From Sisyra terminalis (Eukaryota > Arthropoda > Insecta > Neuroptera > Sisyridae), in assembly GCA_958496175.1 (NCBI GenBank), contig OY292279.1:13764001-13828000 (forward strand): a stretch of 64,000 nt of DNA, read 5' to 3'. The position numbers and the translations under genes were made by a program. The notes beneath the pieces were generated by a model. That model had not been told where the DNA came from, did not search any database, and saw nothing but the letters and a program-made list of their open reading frames with translations. Within the stretch, counting starts at the first letter, position 1. The number at the start of each line of letters is the position of its first letter. This document shows positions 48,304 through 58,861 of this stretch, one piece after another.

Positions 48304-49568
48304 TTAGGTAGGGGAAAATCGATGGGGAAATAGATCACTATCTTTTTAAATATAGACCAAACAATGTATAATTTATGCTCGTTATCAAGGTGATATTTGG
48401 CACTAAAGAAAATCCATTTACTATTTTTTATTTGGTCCATTTACTTACTAGTTACAAGGCGTTAAAAATGGAAGTCAACAAAGAGGAAATTCGATAGAAT
48501 TTACTTTAATTTTTCTTAGATAAAGGTCAAAATGCAAGCCAAGCAGCTGAATTGTTAATGATGTTTATGATCCCAACATGCAATTTTGATTTCGTCGATT
48601 CCATTCAGGTATTTTTGATATTATAGATCATCTCGTACAGGCAGACCTGTTGTAAAAATTCCGATAAAATCACAGAAATAATCGAAGTTGTCCGACATAG
48701 TAGTAGTCGTACCATCCCTTAAGAAGTGAATATAGACCATAAAATAGTTTTAAGCCAATTGCATATTGCTGGATTTCAAAAATAAGCTTGATTTTTGGAT
48801 GCCACACCAAGCAACATCAAAAAATATGATGGATCGATTTTTCACCTGCAAAGCTTTGGCTAAACGAATTGAAATCCACCCATTTTGGCAATGGGTGGTG
48901 ACTGGAAACGAGAAAGGGGTTATATTCGACAACATTAAGCAAAAGAGATCGTGGTAAAGCTCAGTAACGCAGATTAAACGGTAGCTAAACCAGGAATAAC
49001 GGGCAGAAAGATTTTGCTGTGGATTTATTATGAATTGCTTCCATATCGACCAAAAACTAAATTTGAATTTCTACTGTCATCAACTGGACCGTTTGAAGCT
49101 AGTGATTGATCAAAAACGGTCAAAATTCGTCATCAAAAGAGGTGTTATATTCCATTAGAACAACGCCAGGCCACATACATCAAAAGTAACTCTCTAGAAA
49201 CTTTGAAAGATTAGTTGTGAAGTTTTATTGAATCCACCATGTAGTCCAGATCTATCTCCAAGCGATTACCATCTTTTTCTTACATTGCGAAACTTTCTTA
49301 GTGATAAGAAATTGGTATCAAGAGAAGATTGTGAAAATCAATTATTAGATTAGAGTTTTTCACCAATAAAGACCAGGACTACTATTAAAGAGGCATTATG
49401 AAGCTACTCTTAAAGTAGCAACAAGCTATAAAACAAAACGGAGCATATTTGACCCAAATTGAACAATCCAAAACATATGAATATAGCTTATAAAGCTGAA
49501 TAATAAAGCTTTGAAATAAAGCTTTGAAATTCACATTAAAATGATGGAATTCTTTTTCCCCAATCTAA
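48304..49568 (+). mobile_element. Near full-length mariner with dead transposase
   Basis: Terminal repeats TTAGGTAGGGGAAAA (left) and, reversed, TTAGATTGGGGAAAA (right), each next to TA. The 1,265-bp length is typical of mariner. A transposase relic starts at 48468 with MEVNKEEIR and continues through several frames: QNASQAAEL, HQATSKNMMDRFFTCKALAK, WQWVVTGNEKGVIFDN, NNARPHTS and SPDLSPSDYHLFLTLRNFLS. These cover the helix-turn-helix and the DDE-type core; the TGNEK reading replaces the catalytic Asp of TGDEK with Asn. Many stops and frameshifts make it inactive. The motif set is closest, from memory, to the Hsmar1/cecropia-type mariners. Confidence 0.88.
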
Positions 49569-50029
49569 TATTTAATTACAATTTATTTGATATTGTTATA
49601 GTTAATAACAATATCGTGAAAAACTGAATCCGAAAGTTAAGTTTGAAATTAAGAAAGTATATACTTTTTTGAACAGGTAATCGCTGTCTTTAGAAATAAA
49701 AAGTTAATCATCTTCTCCATTTGTTGAGGATAAAGCGAATTAGGTTCTTTGTAAAAGCTTAATTTTGGTATCGAATTTCATAAAAATCGCTTTGGTTTTC
49801 CTGGAATTATGTAGCAGATAACAAGGGAAAAATAATTATTTACTTATTTTAATAAATATTTGAATAGAAATAATTGGTTAAAAGATGGTCTATCAATATA
49901 AACCACTTCCAAAACATTATATTTATTCCAAAATTTGGAACCAAGACTTTTAGAATTATCCTTAAAACGGCAACTAATTATGGAACAAAACGATGCCCAT
50001 TCGGACCAAACCGGATAATCCAATACATA
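49569..50029. other. Spacer
   Basis: AT-rich; the 49874-50056 frame has no domain. Nothing else recognised. Confidence 0.4.
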
Positions 50030-50455
50030 TTAAATCAATATAATAATATTTTATAATAATTAAATTGTGGGCAATAAGGACGAAGCTTCTTGTGGAATCT
50101 TATTTATTTTATCGCCAACGTTTCGTCAGCTATTCCTGACTTCTTCAGGGCTCTATAATGAAAATACATAACATTTAAAAAAAGCAAGAACTATTGTCAA
50201 AATTATAAATAAATAAATTACAATTCATAAGTCTTAGTCTATATAAATCTTAGTTAATTAATGTGAAATCTAACCAAAAAATAATTAAATTTCAATACCA
50301 TTAATGGTATTATAATTTTGGTATTATAATGGTATTATAATAACTGACGAAACGTTGGCGATAAAATAAATAAGATTCCACAAGAAGCTTCGTCCTTATT
50401 GCCCACAATTTAATTATTATATTTAAAAAGACAAGGACTTAAAGAACATGGATAG
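50030..50455. mobile_element. Inverted pair of hammerhead-like repeats
   Basis: Left arm 50036-50148 (minus orientation): TCTTCAG at 50142-50148 complements CTGAAGA, CTGAC (50136-50140) pairs with GTCAG (50125-50129), and GTTTC (50120-50124) complements GAAAC. Right arm 50341-50430 is a truncated copy starting at CTGACGAAACGTTGG. Arms share GGCGATAAAATAAATAAGAT and AAGAAGCTTCGTCCTTATTG with few differences, so the pair is comparatively young. The outer right flank matches 6860-6903. Confidence 0.7.
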
Positions 50456-51639
50456 TAATATTATTATTATTAAATATAATATTAAAATTTTAATAAATAT
50501 TAATATTAGTTAATCATTAGTTTCGAAATTTCAAATGATATTAAAGGAATAAGTTATTTCAATTACTATAAATCAAATTTATCCAGAATTAAAATACAAA
50601 GCAAAGATTTTTTATGGCAGGGAAAATATTGGGTTAAAATTGCATTATTTACGGTACATAATTCTTGAAATAGTCTTCAAAACTCTAATGGCTTAGCTTA
50701 TTGGAAAAAGTTAGATTTTTTCACTAAATTTTTGCGGAAATTCCTGAAATTGCATTCATCTAATGTCAAGTTTTATTACAATAAGTTTAGAAGTTCAAAA
50801 ATTATGTTTTACTTAGTACGGTTTGGTTTAATTTAAAGTTATCAGGCATTGTTATCAACTGGTTTCACATATACCATCATACAATATATATTTACGTGTT
50901 GACGGACGAAATTTTAGTATGGATCCATTTGGATTTGTGTCGTGAAAATATTCGTTTAACTACTACGGTATTTATACCGGTTATTCACTATTTATAGCAA
51001 AAAAAAAGTTAAGAAATACAATTATTATAAATAACCAATATAACCAATATAACTACTTAATACTAATATATTTTTTTACTTTTTCTTAACGTAGGTAAAA
51101 CTAATTTTCAAATAAAAATTATAATAATTTTGTTGCTCTTAGGGATTCACACCTTCGGTATTTTTGGTCGACTTTTTAATCACTTATATTAAATCCAAAG
51201 AATTAATTTTCCTAGTGGCTAATTTTTACTGTCCTATCTTTTATACTTACCTTATTTATTTATCATTAATATAAAAATAACAAGATTAGATTTTCAAAAG
51301 TTTCAAAGTTACCAGAAAAGCTTTAACAATTATTAAGTATTTATTGTAATTAAAACCAAAATCAAAACCAAAGTATTTTGAACAGAAGATATTTTAGCAT
51401 TTAAGAGGGTTTTTTTCAGAATAAAGAAGATAGGAGGGTTTATAATATCCAGAAGAAACCATAAACTGCAAATGGGTTAATGGTTTCTATTTAGCCCTGA
51501 GCCATCTTTATATAATCCAATCCAAATCAACACACGCATGTTATTTATATGAAGACGCAGATTATTTCCATCAAAAGCAAGGACGAAATCATTAAAAATA
51601 ATTACACACGCGTGTCAGAATTGATTAAAAATGATAAAT
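50456..51639. other. Spacer
   Basis: AT-rich, no ORF, no clear terminal repeats. Nothing recognised. Confidence 0.45.
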
Positions 51640-52760
51640 TATTTAAAACTTAGCGGAAATATTATTGTAGGAATTTCGCTTAGCTTTCTTTTTCCATGAA
51701 ATTAAGGTACATTTTGGTTGGACACAGTCAGATCGAAAGAAATGGTTTAAGCTATTTTCAGGGTAAGCATGAGTGGGTGGGAATTTCCACTTCCATTTTA
51801 TGTTTTCCCTACGTCTATTCGTATCCACCGTCCGACAACATAGTTTTCCGTTCTGGAAGACTATCAATCACGGGAGACGGTGGCGCGACACTCCTTGGAC
51901 TTGGGTGTCGTCTCTCGGCCTCATCATACTCAATCTAGTCGAAAGAACAGTAACGAAATTTCTTGATTTCAATAAAAAAAAAGAAACTCTATCGAAAATC
52001 CATTTGAAAAAATCGCTCGGAGAATTTCTTAGATTCTGATTTTTTGTCGTTCACTGAAGTAAGAAATGGAAGCATTTCATTATGAAAGAAACAGAAGGAT
52101 AAAAACCACGAAGCATGAAGACGTGTAAAGAGCAAAGCTGTAAATACTTTTTGTCGCTGGAAAAGACGGCGACTCCATCAAGCTCGTTTTCTAGGTATGT
52201 GGTGAATCCGCAAGAAAGAAAACATCGAAAAGATCTCAGCGAGTTGTCTCTTCTCATTCGGGAAAAGCGGCAAAAATGCGTGGAGCGTGACTCCTTCAAT
52301 ACCCTTATTTGAGTCCACCGCCCTCAATACCCACCCACCCCTTACATTCTGAAATACATTTACGTAGATATAGATTTGTAAGTGTGTTCGTTTCTTCGTT
52401 CTCATCTATCGCTGCCACCACCCGTCAAGTCTACAAAAAGGAACCAGGGTGGTTTGGAATATCATGGGGTGGTCGTAACACAGTACTTTTCTTGCATCCC
52501 CATCGTCCCAATTCCAAGCGTATATTTTCCGACGTTACTCGCTCCCTGGGTACTCTCATCCCTTATTTCTCTATTCACTGTTTGAACTGTATTCATCCCA
52601 CCCCCATAATACCGCCTTGCGTCAGTCGTAGCATCGCCATCTCATTTTGCCAATGTTACCCTCGACTCGTTCGGTGTGTGGCACGTCATCGTCCTGCCAG
52701 TATGCCTCAACCACCATGTTCCCGTTCTCCCGGATTTCGGTGATCGATAAACCATTTCAT
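51640..52760. promoter_or_regulatory. Largest GC-richer island, candidate CRM or ncRNA exon
   Basis: Markedly GC-richer than all spacer, about 1.1 kb, free of TE hallmarks. The longest non-Dfd open frame in the window (52309-52743, plus) lies here, but it opens at TTG, is Pro/Ser/His/Cys-rich, and has no domain, so I do not call a protein. C-rich runs such as CCACCCACCCCTTACA and CATCCCACCCCCATAATACC occur. Best explained as a strong enhancer/boundary or a transcribed noncoding exon. Confidence 0.4.
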
Positions 52761-53477
52761 CAGGGTTGTTTCGATTCCCACGTTAGTAATATTATCTCTC
52801 TGACAAAACTCGCCAAATAATAATAAATGAACGAACTTAATCAAATAGTAATAGTGATTATGAAATTGAGTTTTTCTACAATTTTTTAAAACAATCATGT
52901 CGACATGTTTTCAAGCATTGAGGAACATGAAGAAAATGTGATCATTTTTTAAAAACCATTTCGTGGAATTGGCCATTGAAACTGAAATTATTTTGAAAAA
53001 ATTCCATTGTTTATTCTTCATGATTTCAATGCATTTATTTTACAAAATTATTCGAATGGAAAATTGTTTCGCAAAGAACCGACATGAATATTTTATAAGG
53101 TCACATATAAAGATGGGGAATTTTGAATACAAGATTATGCTCTTAATCTTTACTATGACAAAATTAATAAAAGTAGTACTTGAATTTTTTCGTAGACCAA
53201 AGAAAGCATTACGCTAATGGATTGTTGTAACTTTTTGGAGAGTTTTTGCTACCCACAATTAACATTAGGTATTCCAAGAGATTATATTTGAAAGGGACTC
53301 AATAATCAAAAAAAAATGAATACCGGAGTGAATCGTTATAGAATAGTATATTTTTGTAAATTGGTTTCAATGAAAACAGAAAATTTGAAAATCATTAAAC
53401 ACTTCCAAATAATTTAATAAATTTAATTTTTTAATTGTTAGAAGGAAAGTAGACAAAAAAGATGAAAATCCATGTAC
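52761..53477. other. Spacer
   Basis: AT-rich. The 52963-53217 frame lacks a recognisable domain. Nothing else. Confidence 0.4.
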
Positions 53478-53790
53478 CAATAATTAATTCCGCAACGTTT
53501 CAGTCCTTTGTTTGGCCTACATTAGGCCTCTAAAAAATCATTTCAATAAAAAACATGTTTATAAAACTTACATTGCTAATTTACCTTAATTTACAGTATA
53601 TAATGCACATCACATATACAGCAGCATAGGTTTAAATTTTTTTACACATACATACAATATAAAATTTAATAAATTAGATAAAACTGTGAACTAGCATAAT
53701 TCTACGAGTAATAATAAAATATTAAAGACCAAATAAAGGACCGAAACGTTGCGGAATTAATTATTGGTATATGAATTTATATCCTTTATG
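53478..53790. mobile_element. Hammerhead-like fold-back element
   Basis: Terminal arms are inverted copies: ACCAATAATTAATTCCGCAA at 53476-53495, and the complement TTGCGGAATTAATTATTGGT at 53750-53769. The boxes are GTTTC at 53497-53501 (minus GAAAC) with a degraded CTAATGT at 53525-53519, and GAAAC in ACCGAAACGTTGC near 53743 on the plus strand. GGCC/GGAC-type stem II is visible in the minus copy. Same general architecture as the other hammerhead-like repeats but a different subfamily. Confidence 0.6.
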
Positions 53791-53879
53791 CCCACTTTTC
53801 TGCTAACAATTTAAAAATTATTATGTAAAAAATGGTCACAAAAAGTTTTTCAATAAATTCAATTTTGTACAATAAACTA

Positions 53880-54428
53880 CAGTAGTCCCTTGGACTACGT
53901 GGGTTGTCAATGCGCGGTTTTCCACTGCGCGAGTTGAGCTTTTAATACAAATTTTCACACTGCACGATGAAAGCTCCACATTGCGCGGTTTTTAAAACTT
54001 TTATCTTCGTACGTGCAAAATTATTATGATAGAAATTTAACAGCTGCTTTCGTTTTTTATGAAAAAAATATAAAAAAAATATAAGAAAAAGATTGGTAAA
54101 TAATCTAAGATAACTTTATTTTTTCAAAGACAAAATAGCTCATCAGAATGTAGCAGCGACTGATCTCTTTTATTGCAGAATATTTTTAACAGATTCATAT
54201 TTATGATTTGAAAATTTTAGTTGTCATTTATGTTTTTAGGTTTTTAATACATAAAAGATTATGTTGCTTTTTGTTTGAACCCAAATTTTCCTTTTAAATT
54301 TTAGAAACTTTACTAATATTTGGAACCTAATTCCTCAATTACATACAAAATAGGATTCACATTGCGCGGTTTTGTGTAGCGCGATTTTTTTGGGGATCGG
54401 AACTACCGCACAGTCGGAGGGATGACTG
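53880..54428. mobile_element. pogo/Tigger-type MITE, 549 bp
   Basis: Ends are CAGTAGTCCCTTGGACTACG at the left and, reversed, CAGTCATCCCTCCGACTGTG at the right, the pogo/Tigger-type CAGTNRTCCCTC terminus. The left flank is TA. Subterminal AATGCGCGGTTTTCCACTGC, and TTGCGCGGTTTTGTGTAGCG on the other side, are also inverted. The interior is AT-rich with no transposase. The right-flank TA has changed to TT. Confidence 0.75.
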
Positions 54429-55248
54429 TTTTTCAATAATATATTTTCCTAAAATTGAAAAAAAAAGAAATCAAAGAAAATTATTTAAAAAAAGAAATGG
54501 TAGAAAATAATTACTTTTTGATGCTTAGAAGGCGAATAAAGATTCTCTATACGACTAAGGTTCGTTAACTAAAGGTTCTCTATACGATACATATGTTCCG
54601 TACGGTTAGACAGCATTTTTTACAGAATAGTCCGATTTTGATGATTTTTTTTTGACTAAGGCATAAATCGAGGTTGGTCCCATTTAAGTCTAAAAATCAA
54701 ATAGTATTTTAAAGATGAAAACATAGTAGAAGATTGGTTAAATTTTGACTAAATTTGGAATAACATTCATTATCTCATCTATTAAAGTACGTTGATTCGA
54801 AAATTTTCAAGAAAACCATGAAAATTTTTTTACAAAACCATTTTTATTGATATCAGAACTTCGTCGTCACAAAAGCTCCATCAGAAGAGGTCTTTTTGTT
54901 TTTGAAGAAGTAGTTATATCCTTCTTTTTACATAATTTTCTTGATAAAATTATTTAACTTACCTTTAAAAGTTATCCGGTAATTGAAGAAAAACTTAATT
55001 TGGATCGCAGATATATTTGAACATTATACATAATATTTGTACATTCTTGAAGCTCAACAATTCTCAATTTACGGTATTTTAATAAAACACTGCAGCATAT
55101 GTTTCTATCTTTGAATAATCAGGTTGAATTTCCGGAAAACTGAAAAAGTTTCCCAACACTAAACATTAAAAATGGATTGGATACTTTATGAAGCTTAGTT
55201 CATTTTTTCCAACTAATGAAGCTATCGTATCAAAATATACGTTTTAAA
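54429..55248. other. Spacer
   Basis: AT-rich with a short local repeat (GGTTCTCTATACGA-like, 54541-54590). No gene. Confidence 0.4.
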
Positions 55249-55590
55249 ATATTATATATTTACCGGAAAAATCAGAAAAATAAATTTACAATTTTCAAAT
55301 TCAAAATTCCAAAACATTTCAAAAGCAATTAACTAGGTAAGAATTACAGTTTGAACTCTTTAGTTATTTGCATTAATTTGGGACCTCATTTATCAAAACA
55401 AAAAACGGTTACATTATATATATTTACCATAAAAATGAGACAAACTAGTTTAGAATTTTCAAATTCAAAATTTCAAGTTTTCAAAAGTAAATAACTAGGT
55501 AAGTTTTACAGTTTGGCGCCGACTCTTTAGTTATAAGCATTAATTTTGGAGCTTATTTATTAAAACTTAAAAAGGGTTACATTATTATCC
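55249..55590. repeat. Tandem duplication, ~165-bp unit
   Basis: Unit 1 starts near 55249 and unit 2 near 55411. Shared ordered blocks: ATTATATATTTACC, AATTTTCAAATTCAAAATT, AACTAGGTAAG, ACAGTTTG, CTCTTTAGTTAT and GGTTACATTAT. Moderate divergence. Confidence 0.7.
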
Positions 55591-56079
55591 TTTTTTAGAC
55601 TCTTTAAACGTTAAATATATTTTTTGTTATTGTTTTTTGTAACTGGTTTTAAATTGCAAATAAATAAATTGAAAAATGGAATTATTTGTTAATGAGAATC
55701 AGATATTTAAAGGCTATTTTTATGTTGAAAAGATGGAAAATTTAAATTGTTAATTTCATAACTTATGAAAACAATTAAAGAAATTTCATTTACTCCGAAA
55801 ATCAATTAATTACATGAATGTGAAGTGTTCACGTCTGTTTTTTCCTTTCTTTGATAGAAACGTTTCATTAATAAAAAATAAATAATAAAGTTAAAACCAC
55901 CATCTTAACCAACCAGGCCTGTAATTATCGCCTAATTTATTTCATATTTTCTTTGCACATACGCCATTATTAAAATTTAATTAAAATAAAAACTTTGATG
56001 TAATTATTATCATTAGTAATATTTTTTTCATTTTTTTCTTAAACATTTTTAATTTATAATTAAAGGCAATCATTATATA
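55591..56079. other. Spacer
   Basis: AT-rich, nothing recognised. Confidence 0.4.
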
Positions 56080-56603
56080 ATTACTTATTCAAGAGCGCGT
56101 AAAGTGAGAAGAAACAAAATAATATCATGTTGATGCAATAAGAAAATTAAAACGAGAAAATGAATTGCTTGGGAATTTTTCGTTTTTCCTCATTCACGTT
56201 TTTCCAATTTACAAAACGCTAAGATAAACGAGTGAAAAGTCACAGCATCGTTAAGCCAACAACAATACAAAGTAATTATTTTGTCGGTTTTCGCTTCAAT
56301 TACGTCGCTTAATCCTCGTTTTTCACACGGAATTTCTACTTTAACGGCGTCTTTCTAATCATTCGAGATCATTAAACACGCGCGTTTGTTTCAAACATCT
56401 TCATTTCGACACCCTTAAAAAACCCTCGAAGACGATTTGATCGATTAGAACAAATATTTTGACAATTTTTTCCCTCGAATGACTGCAATTGTGATCGATC
56501 GCTCAATGTTGTGATCAGGATTACAAAGATTTGTTCACTATCTTTTTATCGCAAGTTTGTTCAAGTCAAACGGTAGTTTCAACGATTGTGACTTCAGTGT
56601 TCG
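56080..56603 (+). promoter_or_regulatory. GC-richer island upstream of a possible exon
   Basis: Contains GCTTCAATTACGTCGCTTAA, CCTCGTTTTTCACACGG, ACACGCGCGTTTG and GATCGATCGCTC, and lacks TE ends. An initiator-like TTCAGTG (56593-56599) lies just before the ATG at 56604. This could be a promoter for the short open frame that follows or a Dfd/Scr enhancer. Confidence 0.35.
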
Positions 56604-56801
56604 ATGTCTCGGAGGAATTCAGGTGATCCTCAAGACGGCGTACCAAAGCCAAAGAAAACGTCGCGTCGGCTTACCGAAAATGACTTGCGGAAATTTGACA
56701 AAAGTAAATTTTTTGATTTGGAATTCCGTGGAGATTTAACGGTTCTGAAAAAAAAAAAAACGAAAAAAGGTGTATTATATGCTGTGCAGGGGTTTATTTA
56801 G
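56604..56801 (+). CDS. Possible short protein or first exon, unknown
   Basis: The frame opens MSRRNSGDPQDGVPKPKKTS and continues RRLTENDLRKFDK, with codon usage richer in G/C at third positions than random spacer here. After residue ~33 it becomes Lys-rich low complexity over an A-run and stops at 56801. A weak donor (AAAA/GTAAAT at about 56702) would end the exon after FDK. It does not match Hox, Scr, zen or any family I recognise. The ATG is the first in the island and follows an initiator-like motif. It may be the first coding exon of an unknown gene extending rightward, or chance. Confidence 0.3.
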   Translation: MSRRNSGDPQDGVPKPKKTSRRLTENDLRKFDKSKFFDLEFRGDLTVLKKKKTKKGVLYAVQGFI

Positions 56802-57551
56802 GCCCAAGTCCCTGAGGTAAAACTATTGAGAATAATATCCCATAGATTTGTAGGTAGTGTTAACGCAAAAACTATACAAATTCAAAAAACTAACATAAAA
56901 GTTTTTAAATTATATTTTTGATTTCTTAGAGAGCTTTTAGTTCATCTCTAAAAAGCAAAAAAAATCTGCTCCAAAAATTGTGAATTGGAAAAGATTAAAA
57001 TGTAAAACTATATAGCTTCTTAATGAATTTTTCTTACAATTGCCTTTATATTCGGTCTTCAGGTCTTCAGGATGAAAAGTCTTCCTTTTTACCATTGTCA
57101 GAATCAACCTAAGCAACCTTGTTCTATTTAGACCTTAATATTTTCTACCTACAAATTTTATTTAACTACGACTCCAGAACTAGTATAAGTATCATAGTAC
57201 CCAAATGCTGCTCCTTTATCATTGATGTTACCAACTTCCAAGTTACATTTCACGTAAAATGAAGTCATATTGTGTGTGAAAATCTCAATTTTCTAATAAA
57301 TAAATTGATTCAGAAACGAGAAAGTAACGAATCATTTCGTAGGAGTATAAGAATTATCTCGGAAAGAGTGCTCAGCAAAGCTCACGAAAAATTCACGTGT
57401 TTCATCGACTTTTAGTAAGCTTTTGATCAATAGATTTGAAAGAAATTGATGTTTTTCAAAAAGCTAAAGCTGACTAAAAGCATAGAACTAATTTCCGGTT
57501 TTGATATGGAGTAGAAAGTTATAATTTGTATAAATAGAAAAGATCCCTTTT
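56802..57551. other. Spacer
   Basis: AT-rich. No downstream exon for the 56604 frame could be identified. Confidence 0.4.
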
Positions 57552-58581
57552 AGGGAGTGTAAATCGGACAAAAAGGTCATTACCAGAATCGAAATTTTTT
57601 AGATTTTAATACCGGAACACCGGTTTTATTACCGGTAGTAGTAATTTCAGAAAAATAATGAAACCACAAGTGCATCTTTCTTTTATTTTTCAGTTCAATT
57701 AGAAAGAGTAAACATCACTAAAAATCATTTGCACTTTACAAATCATAAAAAATAAAGGAACAACAAACATCGTATGTATTTAAATCACAAAAAAGGGTAA
57801 ATATTACAATTCAATCTATGATGCTATTACAAATTTTTGAAATGTGATCTTTATAAATATAATGAATCAATTGTACTATCATTAAGCCTTGAACGTAAGT
57901 CTGTAAAAAAATTACCAGCTGTCGAAAACGATTTTTCAATATCGACTCTAATTGGTGATTCTGTTATATTTTTGATATAATTTTTCCAAGTATTTATTTC
58001 TTAAATCCCTCATTGTTAAATAAATTGCATACTCGTCCGATGGTTTGGGATATAACAGATTTTTGTGTACTATATTTTAAATTGTTGAATTTTTTTAGCA
58101 ATCGATAACTCTATTTTTTGACTAATATAAGTAAAATACTATTCCTTTTCGCTATCTACATAAGTGATCATCATCTTCGATAACTTTATCGAATTCTTCA
58201 GAATGAAGATAGGATTGTGGGTGCAAAAATTTACTATAAACTTTACCAATTCCGAATTGGTTAGTCTCTTTTCTTCTTTTTCATTTATAAAATTATTGTA
58301 TTTATGTAATGGAATTTTTTAATTTCGACTTTGTATTCACAGCCTAATCAATTTCACCCGTAAGGGTTACATAAAAACAAAAATGTACACAAATTTGCTA
58401 CAATGGCGATCTCAGAACATATATAGGAAGTAATATAAAAAAATTCTAGTAAATACTGAAAATTCGGTATGCAAACTTGTGAATTCCGGTAATACAAAAT
58501 TGAATAAATGGCTGAAAATATCAGCATATGATATCCCGGTATACCAGTATTTGATATTCCGGTATTGCAATCTTACACCCA
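57552..58581 (-). mobile_element. Decayed hAT transposon with transposase end
   Basis: On the minus strand, about 57965-57870 reads VDIEKSFSTAGNFFTDLRSR then LNDSTIDSLYL. This is the hAT dimerisation motif (E+SFS.AGN....RS.L......L). Further upstream on the same strand KPSDEYAIYLTMRDLRNKYL is a related frame-shifted piece. Ends resemble AGGGAGTGTAA at the left and CTTACACCC at the right, fitting CAGGGGTGTAA-class termini. Both ends carry subterminal ACCGGTA/TACCGGA repeats (57612-57636 and 58533-58567). Frameshifts and stops throughout: a fossil. Confidence 0.7.
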
Positions 58582-58820
58582 ATGTATAGAGATCTGAAGA
58601 CGTGTTCACCAATGATGTTGATTATTTTGAATTCTATTTAACTTATACATAGAAAAGTTGAAAAAAATGAAGTCCTGGAAGGATGTTAAGTCTGTACATT
58701 GGGTTGACAATGGGAATGATGATTAGGTACTATTGGATAAAATGGAAGAGGAATTAAAAGTATGTACAAGTATGAAGATAAGAAATTGAAAATCATGAGG
58801 ATACCAAAGAAAAAAACACC

Positions 58821-58861
58821 CAACGTGAAGAAAAACCAAAATTTGTATGTTCTTCACGTTG
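58821..58861. repeat. Perfect 12-bp hairpin
   Basis: CAACGTGAAGAA (58821-58832) and TTCTTCACGTTG (58850-58861) are perfectly complementary around a 17-base loop. Too short for a typical animal pre-miRNA. It might be a transposon subterminal palindrome or a structured RNA element. Confidence 0.5.

Noticed and set aside
52309..52743. 144-codon open frame
   Set aside because: It starts with TTG, has low-complexity Pro/Ser/His/Cys composition and no domain. It is better explained by the GC-rich composition of the island.
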